A DNA stretch of 64,000 bases from Cognatiluteimonas sedimenti (GCF_022808325.1 NZ_JALGCL010000001.1:911780-975779); one strand, 5' to 3'. Shown: positions 45,284-54,511, numbered from the stretch's first letter. Notes: generated by a model from the letters alone, not told the origin. Program-made: numbers and translations.

Positions 45284-45904
45284 ATGAGCATGTCCCGCAC
45301 CCTCGCAATCCACGGCATGTCCGCCGAAGCGCCCCGCCTGCCGGAGCGCCGCGGTTTCCTCGCCTCGTCCACCCTCGCGTTGGCGGCGCTTGCGCTGGGT
45401 TGCACGCGCCGCAGCGAGGCCGCCATCGCGGCCGCGGACGCGGGCACCCGGCCGGCCACGGTTTCGATCGTCGAGTTCAGCAATGCCGGCAAGCGCCTGC
45501 AGGCCGTGCGCGTTCCCAGGGTTGTGAAAACCGACGCCGCATGGCGCAGGCAGCTGTCGCCACTGGCCTATGGCGTCACCCGCAAGGCGGGTACCGAGCG
45601 CGCCTTCACCGGCCCGTTGCTCACCGAGCACCGCAAGGGCGTGTTCCGCTGCATCTGCTGCGACACCGCGCTGTACGACTCGGCGACCAAGTTCGAATCC
45701 GGCACCGGCTGGCCCAGCTTCTGGCGGCCGATCGCGCGCGAGAACGTGGTCGAGGAGCGCGACCGCAGCTTCGGCATGCTGCGCACCGCGATCTCATGCG
45801 CGCGGTGCGATGCGCACTTGGGCCATGTCTTCGATGACGGCCCGAAGCCGACCGGATTGCGCTATTGCATGAATTCGGCGGCGCTGCGCTTCGCCGCCGC
45901 CTGA
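45284..45904 (+). CDS. msrB: Exported peptide-methionine (R)-S-oxide reductase MsrB
   Basis: MsrB reduces methionine-R-sulfoxide in proteins. The 206-residue form has an N-terminal export signal containing twin arginines (ERRGFLASS, Arg22-Arg23) followed by a hydrophobic stretch that ends in a lipobox-like ALGC (Cys40). The enzyme is therefore probably exported through the Tat system or anchored as a lipoprotein. The catalytic domain shows FESGTGWPSFWRP, the SCARCDAHLGHVFDDG block, and the nucleophile Cys195 in RYCMNSAAL. Zinc-site cysteines (CICCD, CARC) are present. It is 25 bases from msrA and likely co-transcribed. The upstream 45015-45283 region has no gene. Confidence 0.88.
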   Translation: MSMSRTLAIHGMSAEAPRLPERRGFLASSTLALAALALGCTRRSEAAIAAADAGTRPATVSIVEFSNAGKRLQAVRVPRVVKTDAAWRRQLSPLAYGVTRKAGTERAFTGPLLTEHRKGVFRCICCDTALYDSATKFESGTGWPSFWRPIARENVVEERDRSFGMLRTAISCARCDAHLGHVFDDGPKPTGLRYCMNSAALRFAAA

Positions 45905-45928
45905 CCCCCGGTCCCACGGAGATCCGCC

Positions 45929-46603
45929 ATGGCCCCGATCCGCTCCAGCCTGTTTGCCATCGGCACGTTGGCGCTGCTGGCCGCCTGCAACTTCGCCGGC
46001 GCCCGCAGCAAGCCGGTGCAGCTGCCCGACCCGAAACTCGACGCGCCGCGCAGCGCCGCTGCCGGCGACCAGGTCGCGGTGTTCGCCGGTGGCTGCTTCT
46101 GGGGCGTGGAAGCGGTATTCGAGCACGTCAAGGGCGTCAAGGATGCGGTGTCTGGTTACGCCGGCGGCAGCGCGCTGACCGCGCGTTATCCGATCGTCGG
46201 CAGCGGCCGTACCGGCCATGCCGAATCGGTGCGGGTGGTGTACGACTCGGCCCGGGTCAGCTACGGACAACTGCTGAAGGTGTACTTCTCCGTCGCGCAC
46301 GATCCGACCCAACTCAACCGGCAGTCGCCGGACGTCGGCCCGCAATACCGCTCCGAGATCTTCACCACGAGCGCGTCGCAGAAGAAGATCGCCGACGCCT
46401 ACATCGCCCAGCTGACGGCGGCCAGGGTCTTCGCCAAGCCCATCGCCACCAGGGTCGGCCCGCTGCAGAAGTTCTACCCGGCCGAGGCCTACCACCAGGA
46501 TTACCTGCGCATGCATCCCGACGAGCCGTACATCGTCTACAACGACGCGCCCAAGCTGGTGCACCTGAAGCAGCTGTTCCCTGCGCTGTATCGTGGCGGC
46601 TGA
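45929..46603 (+). CDS. msrA: Exported peptide-methionine (S)-S-oxide reductase MsrA (lipoprotein)
   Basis: MsrA reduces methionine-S-sulfoxide in proteins. The 224-residue form starts with a lipoprotein signal (lipobox LLAAC, Cys20). The catalytic motif is GGCFWG with Cys56, then the RTGHAESV block and HDPTQLNRQSPDVGPQYRS. The conserved C-terminal HQDYL segment is also there. Together with the preceding exported MsrB, it repairs both stereoisomers outside the cytoplasm. The reducing partner, such as a membrane thiol-disulfide relay, is not in this window. Confidence 0.92.
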   Translation: MAPIRSSLFAIGTLALLAACNFAGARSKPVQLPDPKLDAPRSAAAGDQVAVFAGGCFWGVEAVFEHVKGVKDAVSGYAGGSALTARYPIVGSGRTGHAESVRVVYDSARVSYGQLLKVYFSVAHDPTQLNRQSPDVGPQYRSEIFTTSASQKKIADAYIAQLTAARVFAKPIATRVGPLQKFYPAEAYHQDYLRMHPDEPYIVYNDAPKLVHLKQLFPALYRGG

Positions 46604-46654
46604 AGCGGCGACTGCCTTTGTCGGCCCAGTCCGCGACCCCCACCGGAGCCGCGC

Positions 46655-46873
46655 ATGCAACGCATCGACTTCCAGCTCGACCGCGACTTCGTCGAACTCA
46701 ACCAGTTGCTGAAGCTGGCCGGCCTTGCCGACAGCGGCGGCGCCGGCAAGGCCTTGGTCGCCACTGGCGCGGTACGCGTCGATGGCGCACCGGAGCTGCG
46801 CAAGACCTGCAAGATCCGCGCGGGCCAGGTGGTATCCGTGGGCGACGCCGAGATCCACGTCGGCGCGGCCTGA
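46655..46873 (+). CDS. Small S4-domain RNA-binding protein (YbcJ-like)
   Basis: A 72-residue protein that is almost entirely an S4 RNA-binding domain: ELNQLLKLAGLADSGGAGKAL followed by GAVRVDGAPELRKTCKIRAGQVV, matching the YbcJ group. Such proteins bind RNA and associate with ribosomes. Start and length agree with the family. It follows msrA after 52 bases on the same strand; whether they are co-transcribed is unknown. Confidence 0.87.
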   Translation: MQRIDFQLDRDFVELNQLLKLAGLADSGGAGKALVATGAVRVDGAPELRKTCKIRAGQVVSVGDAEIHVGAA

Positions 46874-47042
46874 CATCGTCCATGCGGCCTCGCGGCAACC
46901 AGGCCACGCCCCGCGGCCTCCCGCTTCCGTCGCTTCGATACGTACAGCGGCGGCAGCCCTGTCGGTAATCGGCAGCGGCGACACGCGTTGATCCGTCGCG
47001 CAATAATGCCGGCACCGGGATGCCGCGGTGGGGGGCGACAAG

Positions 47043-47600
47043 ATGACGATGACGCTGGTCGTGCTGGCGCTGGCGCTGGCGTTGGGCGCCTGGGCGCTGC
47101 TGGTCTTCAACGGGCTGGTGCGGCTGCGCAACCAGGTGCGCACGGCCTGGGCCGACATCGACGTGCAGCTGCAACGGCGCCACGACCTGGTGCCGCAGTT
47201 GGTCTCCACCGTGCAGGCGTACGCCGGGCACGAACACGCGCTGCTGGAAGCGGTCACCGCCCTGCGTGCGCAGGCGTTGACCCAGGCCGCGCCGGCCCGG
47301 CTGGGGGAGCTGGAGAGCGCGCTGCAACTGGGGCTGGGCCGCCTGGTCGCGCTCAAGGAGGCCTATCCCGACCTCAAGGCCAGCAGCAACTTCCTGCAGC
47401 TGCAACGCGACCTGGTGGCTGTCGAGGAACAACTGCAGTACGCGCGCCGTTTCTACAACGGCGCGGTGCGCGACTTCAACGACGCGACCCAGCGTTTTCC
47501 CGATGCGCTGGTTGCGCGCGGCTTCGGCTTCGCCGGTGCCGAATTCTTCCAGGCCGTCGAGGACGGACGCAACCCGGTCCCGGTGGAGATGGATCGATGA
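47043..47600 (+). CDS. LemA-family membrane protein
   Basis: The 185-residue protein has one N-terminal membrane helix (residues about 3-22), then the LemA helical domain: FNGLVRLRNQVRTAWADIDV, LQRRHDLVPQLVSTV and LQLQRDLVAVEEQLQYARR. The ATG at 47043 is preceded by six G's at good spacing. Its stop overlaps the next gene (ATGA). LemA proteins next to DUF2207 proteins occur as a conserved pair; their function is not established. I therefore give only the family. Confidence 0.9.
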   Translation: MTMTLVVLALALALGAWALLVFNGLVRLRNQVRTAWADIDVQLQRRHDLVPQLVSTVQAYAGHEHALLEAVTALRAQALTQAAPARLGELESALQLGLGRLVALKEAYPDLKASSNFLQLQRDLVAVEEQLQYARRFYNGAVRDFNDATQRFPDALVARGFGFAGAEFFQAVEDGRNPVPVEMDR

Positions 47601-49327
47601 CCCCGCGCGCATGGCTGGCGGCATTGCTGCTGTCGCTGGCGTGGGCCGCGCCGTCGCCGCTCGCCGCGCAGGAACGGATCCTCGCCTACGACAGCCGGGT
47701 CGCGATCGCGGCCGACGGCAGCCTCGACGTCACCGAGCGCATGACCGTGCGCGCCGAAGGCAACCAGATCAGGCGCGGCATCTATCGTGATTTCCCGACC
47801 CGCTACAAGGACCGCTACGGCAACCGCGTGGTGGTCGACTTCGAGATGCTGGGCGTCACCCGCGACGGCCGGCCCGAACCCTGGTTCACCGAAAGTCGGG
47901 CCAACGGCGTGCGAATCAACACCGGCAACGACGATTTCCTGCAGGTTCCGGCCAACTACACTTACACCCTGCACTACCGCACCACCCGCCAGCTCGGCTT
48001 CTTCGCCGACCACGACGAGCTGTACTGGAATGCGATCGGTACCGGCTGGGCGTTCCCGATCGAAAGCGGCAGCGTCGAAGTGCGGTTGCCGCAAGCGGTG
48101 CCGGTCGCGGACATGCAGGCCGGCGGCTTCACCGGCGCACAGGGCGCGACGGGCCACGATTTTTCCGCGCGCCTGACCGCTCCTGGCAACGCCAGATGGC
48201 GACTGACGCAACCGCTGCCGCCACGGCAGGGCCTGACCATCGTGCTGTCGTTCCCCAAGGGATTGGTTCCGGCGCCGACGCGGGCGCAGCGCGTGCTGTG
48301 GTTCTTCGAGGACAACCGCGGCGCGCTGGTCGCGCTGCTGGGCCTGCTCGCATTGTCGGGCTATTGCGCGCAACGCTGGCGCAAGGTCGGCCGCGACCCG
48401 CGCCCCGGCATCATCATCGCCCGCTACGAGCCGCCGACCGGACATTCGCCCGCCGGGCTGCGTTACCTGCGGCGCATGGGTTATGACACCCGCTGCTTCT
48501 CCTCCGACCTGCTGGCGCTGGCCGTCGCCGGCGACGTCCGCATCCATCGCCAAGACAAGCTGCTCAAGGACGCATGGTCGCTGGAACGACTGCCTGCGGA
48601 CGCCGACGATATCGACGATGCGCAGCGTGCGTTGCTGCACAAGCTGTTCCCCGCCGGCAAGTCCACGCTCGAACTGCGCAACACCAACGCCTCCACCATG
48701 CAGTCGGCGCAGGCTGCCCATGGCGCAGCGCTGAAGGCGCGCTACCAGCCGGCGATGTTCAAGGGCAACGCTGGCAGCACCCTGGTCGCGATGGCGATCG
48801 CCGCGGTCGCCACTGCGCTGGCGTTGCTGACCAGCGGCGGTGCCGGCGTGGTGGTCATCATCACCTGCGCCGTGCTGATGACCGCGATCGTGATCGTGTT
48901 CGCGGTGCTGGTGAAGGCACCGACCGACGCCGGGCGCAAGCTGCTGGACGAGATCGAGGGCTTGAAGCTCTACCTCGGCGTGGCCGAGCGCGACGAACTG
49001 GCCCGCCTGCCCGGCCCCGACGCGCCGCCGCCACTGGATGCCGAACGCTACCAGCGGCTGCTGCCGCATGCCGTCGCGCTGGAGGTCGAAGAGGCGTGGA
49101 CGAAGCAGTTCACGCTCGCCGTCGGCGCAGCGGCGGCCGCCGCGACCACGGCGACGATGGCCTGGTACAGCGGCGGTCGTGCCGGCGACCTCGGCGGTTT
49201 CGCCAGTTCGATCGGCAGCAGCCTGAGCTCGCAGATCGCGTCCTCGTCGAGCCCGCCCGGCAGTTCCTCGGGCGGGGGTGGCTCCTCCGGCGGTGGTGGC
49301 GGCGGCGGGGGTGGCGGCGGCCGCTGA
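47597..49327 (+). CDS. DUF2207-family membrane protein with Gly/Ser-rich tail
   Basis: A 576-residue protein: signal peptide (1-25, ending LAAQE), DUF2207 extracytoplasmic domain with ITERM-type strand (YDSRVAIAADGSLDVTERM) and RRGIYRDFPTRYKDRYG, a membrane helix at about residue 240-257, then a cytoplasmic region with RPGIIIARYEPPTGHSPAGLRYL. Two more helices lie at about 400-440, and a C-terminal tail is made of Ser and Gly runs (GGGGSSGG then a run of Gly ending in Arg). The tail is a low-complexity feature typical of the family. It is co-translated with lemA. Confidence 0.9.
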   Translation: MTPRAWLAALLLSLAWAAPSPLAAQERILAYDSRVAIAADGSLDVTERMTVRAEGNQIRRGIYRDFPTRYKDRYGNRVVVDFEMLGVTRDGRPEPWFTESRANGVRINTGNDDFLQVPANYTYTLHYRTTRQLGFFADHDELYWNAIGTGWAFPIESGSVEVRLPQAVPVADMQAGGFTGAQGATGHDFSARLTAPGNARWRLTQPLPPRQGLTIVLSFPKGLVPAPTRAQRVLWFFEDNRGALVALLGLLALSGYCAQRWRKVGRDPRPGIIIARYEPPTGHSPAGLRYLRRMGYDTRCFSSDLLALAVAGDVRIHRQDKLLKDAWSLERLPADADDIDDAQRALLHKLFPAGKSTLELRNTNASTMQSAQAAHGAALKARYQPAMFKGNAGSTLVAMAIAAVATALALLTSGGAGVVVIITCAVLMTAIVIVFAVLVKAPTDAGRKLLDEIEGLKLYLGVAERDELARLPGPDAPPPLDAERYQRLLPHAVALEVEEAWTKQFTLAVGAAAAAATTATMAWYSGGRAGDLGGFASSIGSSLSSQIASSSSPPGSSSGGGGSSGGGGGGGGGGGR

Positions 49328-49438
49328 GGCGGCGCCAACGGTTCCACGCCGGTGGCCGGCGGCTTTCGGGCTCGCGCGTGATATTTCCCGCCCTGCCGCG
49401 AATCATGTTCACGAAACCCGGATCGCACAGGGCACGCG

Positions 49439-49945
49439 ATGGAACTTGCCGTCACCATGACTACCGAGGCGCGGCGCGAATTCGCCACCCTGCTCGAGCT
49501 TCATCGCGGAATCCTCTTCAAGGTCGCCAACAGCTACGCGCGCGACCCCGTGGATCGCGCCGACCTCGCGCAGGAGATCGCGGCACAGCTGTGGCGCGCG
49601 TGGCCGGCCTACGACCGCGCGCGCCCGCTCACCACCTGGATGTACCGGGTCGCGCTGAACGTGGCGATCTCGCAGTTGCGGATACGCAGCCTCCGCGATC
49701 GCCACCTTGTGCCGATGGACGAGACCCATGATGCGGGCGTCGACGACGGACACGAGGCTGCGGCGCAGGTCCGGATGCTGCAGCAGGTCATTGCACGCCT
49801 GGCGCCGCTGGACCGCGCACTGGTGCTGCTGTACCTGGAAGAGCGCAGCCAGCGTGAAATCTCTGAGATCCTCGGGATCAGCGAGACCAATGTCGCCACC
49901 AAGATCGCGCGCCTCAAGCAACGCATCCGCACCGAACTCGGCTGA
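49439..49945 (+). CDS. ECF-type sigma-70 family RNA polymerase sigma factor
   Basis: The 168-residue protein has sigma region 2 (LLELHRGILFKVANSYAR, then DRADLAQEIAAQLWRAWPAY and RPLTTWMYRVALNVAIS) and region 4 (LAPLDRALVLLYLEERSQRE, then ISEILGISETNVATKIARLKQ), as in ECF sigma factors. It directs RNA polymerase to stress-type promoters. The next gene, 24 bases on, encodes a membrane protein that may act as its regulator, although it has no zinc motif. The start could also be the ATG six codons on, at 49457. Confidence 0.9.
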   Translation: MELAVTMTTEARREFATLLELHRGILFKVANSYARDPVDRADLAQEIAAQLWRAWPAYDRARPLTTWMYRVALNVAISQLRIRSLRDRHLVPMDETHDAGVDDGHEAAAQVRMLQQVIARLAPLDRALVLLYLEERSQREISEILGISETNVATKIARLKQRIRTELG

Positions 49946-49968
49946 CCCCCGGCGAAGGAACCGACACA

Positions 49969-50616
49969 ATGGATCTCGACGACCTGAAATCCGCCTGGCA
50001 AGCGCTGGATCGCCGGCTGCAACTGGACAACGCGCTGCGGCTGCATGACCTGCGCGAGCGCAAGCTGGGAAAGGCGCGCGGAAACCTGCGCATGTTGCTG
50101 GTGGGCATGCTGCTGCAGGCAATGCTGGGCGTCGGCCTGATCGTGCTGGGCGTGGCGTGCTGGCGGGCCAACCTGCACACGCCCGGCCTGTTGCTGACCG
50201 GCATCGTGTTGCACGTCGCCGGGATCGCCCACGTGGCCTTGGCGGGCCTCGTGGCCGGGCTGGCGACTACCGTGGACTATGCCGCGCCGGTACTGGCGAT
50301 CCAGAAGCGGTTGCGCCTGCTGTTGCGCGTGCAGGTCTTCAACTCGAATGCGTGCGGGCTGCCGTGGTGGATCCTGTGGGTGCTGGTGGTGGTGGGTTTC
50401 GCCGGCTTGGATCCGCAGCGGCCCGTCGGCCCGACGCCCGCGTGGATCTGGGTCAGCCTGGCCCTGGGGATTGTCGGCATGGTCGCGACCTGGGCCTGGT
50501 CGGTACGCGCGGCCGGCAAGCCGCGCCCCGCGAATGCCCGGGTGGACGACGGTGCCGACGGCATCCGCCGCAGCCTGCGGATGCTTGACGACCTGGAAGG
50601 TTTCGAGCGGGAGTGA
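49969..50616 (+). CDS. Membrane protein encoded with the ECF sigma factor (candidate anti-sigma)
   Basis: The 215-residue protein has a charged cytoplasmic N-terminus (MDLDDLKSAWQALDRRLQLD, residues about 1-40) and four membrane helices (about 45-65, 72-95, 130-148, 158-175), then a hydrophilic C-terminus with RRSLRMLDDLEGFERE. Sigma-binding by an N-terminal helical domain is plausible from position and topology, but no HxxxCxxC motif is seen. It overlaps no gene. The call is inferred from context only. Confidence 0.7.
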   Translation: MDLDDLKSAWQALDRRLQLDNALRLHDLRERKLGKARGNLRMLLVGMLLQAMLGVGLIVLGVACWRANLHTPGLLLTGIVLHVAGIAHVALAGLVAGLATTVDYAAPVLAIQKRLRLLLRVQVFNSNACGLPWWILWVLVVVGFAGLDPQRPVGPTPAWIWVSLALGIVGMVATWAWSVRAAGKPRPANARVDDGADGIRRSLRMLDDLEGFERE

Positions 50617-50647
50617 AGCCGCGCCCTCCCAGGGTCGGGTCCCTGCC

Positions 50648-53305
50648 CTACCGGGACTGCCTCGCAAGCCATGCGGTGACCTGTGGCAAGCGCTTCTCGA
50701 TCACCATGCGGCGGTACTGGATGCTGGCGATCGCGGTGTCGGTGGCGCGGCGCGAGCCCTTGGCGATGTGGGCGTCGGCGAAGGCATCCAGCTTGGCGAT
50801 CATCGCCGGATCGCGAGACCGGCTGCCCAGGCCCGGGTAATAGCGGCTGCGCGAAGTCGAATCGACGCGACGGTCCACCTCCGCCTTGTGCGCGACCGCG
50901 AAGTCGAACGCCAGGTCGGGATGCCCGCCCGACACGATCGAGAGCATGCCGGCGCTGTTGGTTGCCCCGGGCTCCTCGGTCAGCGCAAGGTCGAGTGCAC
51001 GCTGGGCCAGCGCCGCATCCTCGGGGGTGGCCAGCAGCGCGTACAGCTGGTCCTTGACCAGCGGCGTGGTTTCGGCGCGCGCGGCGGCATGCAGCTTGTC
51101 CCAGGTGGCTGCATCGGCATGCCGGGCAACCACCGCCAGGATCGTGCGCTTCAATGCAGGCGGCATCGCCGCGGCATCGGACGCACTGGCGGCGTAGCGA
51201 CGTCGCGCCTCGGCGATGATGTCGGCGTCGCCCAACCCGCCCAGCGTGCCGATCAGGTTGACGCGCAGGTTCTTGATCGGGTCGGCCTCGCCAGCCATGG
51301 CTTCCCAGCCCACGCGGGCGAACACCGGCGCGAGCGTCGCGATCGCGAACTTGCGGAACCGCGACTGGCGCGCGTCATCGCCGCGGTAATAGTCGTCGAG
51401 GCCGCCGAGGCTGTCGGCGACGTCGCCCCAGATCTGCGGATCGGCACCGGCGGGCACCACGCTGGCCAGGTCCAGGTAATCCGACGCCGGTTGCAGTCCG
51501 GCCATGCCCAGCGCCCAGGCGTCGTTCATCAGGCCGAGCTGGTCGATCGGCGCGAGGCGGGCGAAGGCGGCCCTGAGCGACTGGAACTGCGCAGGCGCAT
51601 ACAGGGTGCGGTAGTAACCGCTCTGGCCGGCATTGACCACCACCGGGTCGCAGCCGGGCACCTGCAGCGTTGCCTTGCCGCCGGCCACCAGCGTCCGCGC
51701 CGGCACGCCGCCAAGTGCCTGTGCGATGACCGGCACCTGCCATGACAGTGGCGCCTTGTCGGGCCGGTCGCGGGTGAATTCGCCCTGCACCAGTTGCAGG
51801 GTGGTGTTGCCGCCGCTGCACTGCGCGGATTCGACCCGGATCATCGGCACGCCCGGTTGCAGGGTGAAGTCGTGCGCGATCTTCGTGATCGGCTTGCGCG
51901 CCGCCGCCTCGATCGCGTTCCACAGGTCATCGGACACGGTATTGCCGTAGGCATGCGCCTTGATGTAGCTGCGCACGCCATCGCGCCAGGCGTCGCTGCC
52001 GACGTAGCCCTCGAGCATGCGGATCACCGCCTCGCCCTTGGAATAGGTGATCGAGTCGAACGCCTGGCTGGCCTGCTCGACGGTTTCCACGTGCTGCACC
52101 ACCGGATGGGTGGTGGCGACGGCGTCCAGGCCCATCGCCGCTTCGCGCACGCCCACCGCCGACAGCGCGGTATTCCATTCCGGGTGCAGTTTCTCGGTGG
52201 TACGGCCTTCCAGCCACGAGGCGAACCCCTCGTTGAGCCACAGGTCGTCCCACCAGCTCATCGTCACCAGGTCGCCGAACCACTGGTGCGCGATCTCGTG
52301 CGCCGCGGTGGTGAACACGTTCTGCATGTCGCGCTGGGTGGAAATGCTCGGATCGAGCAGTTGCGCGTACTCGAAGGTATAGATCGCGCCCCAGTTCTCC
52401 ATCGCGCTGAAGAACTGGCTGCGCCCCGGCGAGGCGATGTTGTCGAGCTTTGGCAGCGGATACGGCACGCCGAAGTAGTCGTTGTATTCCTTCAGCACCG
52501 CCGCCGCCGAGTCGAGCGCGAACTGCGACTGCCCGGCCTTGCCCTTCTGGGTCACCACGCCGACCTCGACGCCATCAGCCATGGTGGTGGTGCGGTCGAA
52601 ATCGCCGAGGCCGAAGAACAGCAGGTAGGTCGACATCTTCGGCGACCGCGCGAAGCGCACGCGCTTGAGGCCGTTGCCGAGGTCGGTGGTGTCGGCCACC
52701 GGCATGTTGCTGACCGCCATCTGCGCGGCCGGCACGGTGGCGGTCAGGGTGAAGGTGGCCTTGTGGTTGGGCTCGTCCCAGGACGGGATGAAGCGGCGCG
52801 CGTCGGAGTTCTCGAACTGGGTGTAAAGCGCGCGCCTCTTGCCGGACGCAGTGTCGTAGTCGATCGCGAACAGGCCGTTGGCCTGGGTGCCGATCCTGCC
52901 GCTGTAGTCCAGCGCCAGGCGGTAACTACCCACGGCCAGTGGCCGGTCGAAGCTGAAGGTCGCGGTCTGCGCGGCGGCGTCGATCGCCACCTTCGGCGCC
53001 GGCAGCGCCGCAGCGCCGGACACCGGCGTCAGCGTCGCCGACGGGAACGCCATGTCGATCGCATTGAGGACGATGCGATCGGTCGGTTGCAGCACGTCGA
53101 GCGTGATCGTCGCCTTGCCGTCGAAGGCCAGCGTGTCCGCGTGCGGCACCACGGCAATGTCGTAATGGGTCGGACGCACGTCGCGCGGCAGCTGGGTGGT
53201 GGCGTCGGCCACGACCGCAGCGGTGGCGACAGGTGCTTGCGCCGGGGCGTTCAAGGCGGTGCCGGCAATTGCCAGCGCGATGGCGGAAACCAGGATTCGG
53301 CGCAT
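50648..53305 (-). CDS. Aminopeptidase N-like M1-family metallopeptidase (secreted)
   Basis: The 885-residue enzyme has a signal peptide (MRRILVSAIALAIAGTALNA), then the M1 domains I to IV. The exopeptidase motif reads SAMEN (residues 300-304), and zinc-binding His336-Glu337-x-x-His340 is in HEIAHQWFGDLV, with Glu359 in WLNEGFASW. A long C-terminal ERAP1-like helical domain (from about 540) completes it. It removes N-terminal residues from peptides in the periplasm. A GGGGA lies five bases before the ATG at 53305. It is monocistronic. Confidence 0.94.
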   Translation of the reverse strand: MRRILVSAIALAIAGTALNAPAQAPVATAAVVADATTQLPRDVRPTHYDIAVVPHADTLAFDGKATITLDVLQPTDRIVLNAIDMAFPSATLTPVSGAAALPAPKVAIDAAAQTATFSFDRPLAVGSYRLALDYSGRIGTQANGLFAIDYDTASGKRRALYTQFENSDARRFIPSWDEPNHKATFTLTATVPAAQMAVSNMPVADTTDLGNGLKRVRFARSPKMSTYLLFFGLGDFDRTTTMADGVEVGVVTQKGKAGQSQFALDSAAAVLKEYNDYFGVPYPLPKLDNIASPGRSQFFSAMENWGAIYTFEYAQLLDPSISTQRDMQNVFTTAAHEIAHQWFGDLVTMSWWDDLWLNEGFASWLEGRTTEKLHPEWNTALSAVGVREAAMGLDAVATTHPVVQHVETVEQASQAFDSITYSKGEAVIRMLEGYVGSDAWRDGVRSYIKAHAYGNTVSDDLWNAIEAAARKPITKIAHDFTLQPGVPMIRVESAQCSGGNTTLQLVQGEFTRDRPDKAPLSWQVPVIAQALGGVPARTLVAGGKATLQVPGCDPVVVNAGQSGYYRTLYAPAQFQSLRAAFARLAPIDQLGLMNDAWALGMAGLQPASDYLDLASVVPAGADPQIWGDVADSLGGLDDYYRGDDARQSRFRKFAIATLAPVFARVGWEAMAGEADPIKNLRVNLIGTLGGLGDADIIAEARRRYAASASDAAAMPPALKRTILAVVARHADAATWDKLHAAARAETTPLVKDQLYALLATPEDAALAQRALDLALTEEPGATNSAGMLSIVSGGHPDLAFDFAVAHKAEVDRRVDSTSRSRYYPGLGSRSRDPAMIAKLDAFADAHIAKGSRRATDTAIASIQYRRMVIEKRLPQVTAWLARQSR

Positions 53306-53488
53306 GTCATTCCCCGGATCATCGAGCAAAGGGCCGCAAGCCGGCGCGAAGGCAGCACGTGCGGGCGTCAGGCATCGATAGTGCTGGTCGCGGGCATGGG
53401 CAGACACCCCCGGAAGTCATGCAGGGGGCGTCGGCACAAGCCCCGCTCGCGTGTCATCCCGCGCGAAACGCACCACCGCAGCCGGCGT

Positions 53489-54511
53489 TCAATCGTATTC
53501 CGACAGCGGACTCTCCCCCGGGCACTTGCGGTCCGGGAAGCCATAGCGCTGGCGCAGTTCCACGCCGCAATCGCTCATTTTGCCGACGTCGTCGCCGGAA
53601 GCCGCGCACTTGCGCTCGAAGGCATGCGCGAAGGCTTCCTTGCGATGCACGAAGTCCTCGCCGCACTTGCGTGCCAGGCCGATCCGCTCCAGGTCGTCCT
53701 GCACCGGGTTGCTGCCGGACAGGCCGTACAGGCGCATCTCGTCGGACGTCAGCAAGCGCAGGTCGCGGCTCGGCACGCTCATCATCATGTCGGCCACGGC
53801 GATGTCGACGCCGTTGCGCGCGAAGTAGTCCTTGATCTGGTCGTGCACCGAACGCAGTTCCTGCTCGAGTTCGGCGCGCGTGGTGGCGTCGGAATGCAGG
53901 CGGATGATGCGATGGATGCCGACCTGGCCCGAAACCAGGCGGTTGTCCCCCGCGGCGAGGATGAACACGCAGGCGCTGTGGCAGACGCTGCCCTCGCGCA
54001 CCCAGATGGTCCAGTGGGTGGCGCCGATGGAGTCGCCGGCGCGAATGCCGTCCTCGACCTGGCCGCCGGTGGAATCGAGGTCGAGGATGCGGTTATCGAT
54101 GTCCATGCGCTTGGCCATCGCCGCCACGCGCTGCACCAGGTCGGCGAAGTCGGCGGAGATCTTGCCCGCGTAGCGCAGCCGCACCACGCCGCTTTCGCGA
54201 CAGCCATCCATGGCGTCGAGCACGCTGAAATATTCCAGGTTGACCAGCGGCACGCCGTCGCCTGCGGTGGCGTAGTCGGTGTCGCAGCTGATCGTGGCCT
54301 CGCCGGATGTCACCCTGGCCGGCGGCCATTTGGTGCCCTCGAGCACGTCGGCGGTCAGCGGCTTGCTGGCAACCGCGGGCGAACTGATCGCGCCGCCGTT
54401 GTCGGCGCTGGTCACGGTCACCGGCGCAACCACGGATTCGCCCGCCGGCGGCTGCCGGTCGCATGCCGCCAGGGCAAGGCACAGGACCACGATTGACCAG
54501 GTTTTGGACAT
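53489..54511 (-). CDS. ClpP-fold lipoprotein (predicted periplasmic serine hydrolase-like)
   Basis: A 340-residue lipoprotein (lipobox LALAAC, Cys17) with a ClpP/crotonase-like region: LDSTGGQVEDGIRAGDSIG (residues about 146-164), then SVCHSACVFILAAGDN containing the likely nucleophilic Ser, and GIHRIIR containing a candidate His. The C-terminal third (MRLYGLSGSNPVQDDLERIG) is not recognised. Such COG3904-type proteins are annotated as periplasmic proteins of unknown role. The ATG is chosen for the lipobox; a downstream start would lose it. It is monocistronic. Confidence 0.8.
   Translation of the reverse strand: MSKTWSIVVLCLALAACDRQPPAGESVVAPVTVTSADNGGAISSPAVASKPLTADVLEGTKWPPARVTSGEATISCDTDYATAGDGVPLVNLEYFSVLDAMDGCRESGVVRLRYAGKISADFADLVQRVAAMAKRMDIDNRILDLDSTGGQVEDGIRAGDSIGATHWTIWVREGSVCHSACVFILAAGDNRLVSGQVGIHRIIRLHSDATTRAELEQELRSVHDQIKDYFARNGVDIAVADMMMSVPSRDLRLLTSDEMRLYGLSGSNPVQDDLERIGLARKCGEDFVHRKEAFAHAFERKCAASGDDVGKMSDCGVELRQRYGFPDRKCPGESPLSEYD

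Noticed and set aside
49262-49326. Run of Gly codons at the end of the DUF2207 gene as a repeat expansion or frameshift hot spot
   Set aside because: Gly/Ser-rich tails are a normal feature of DUF2207 proteins and the frame is intact.
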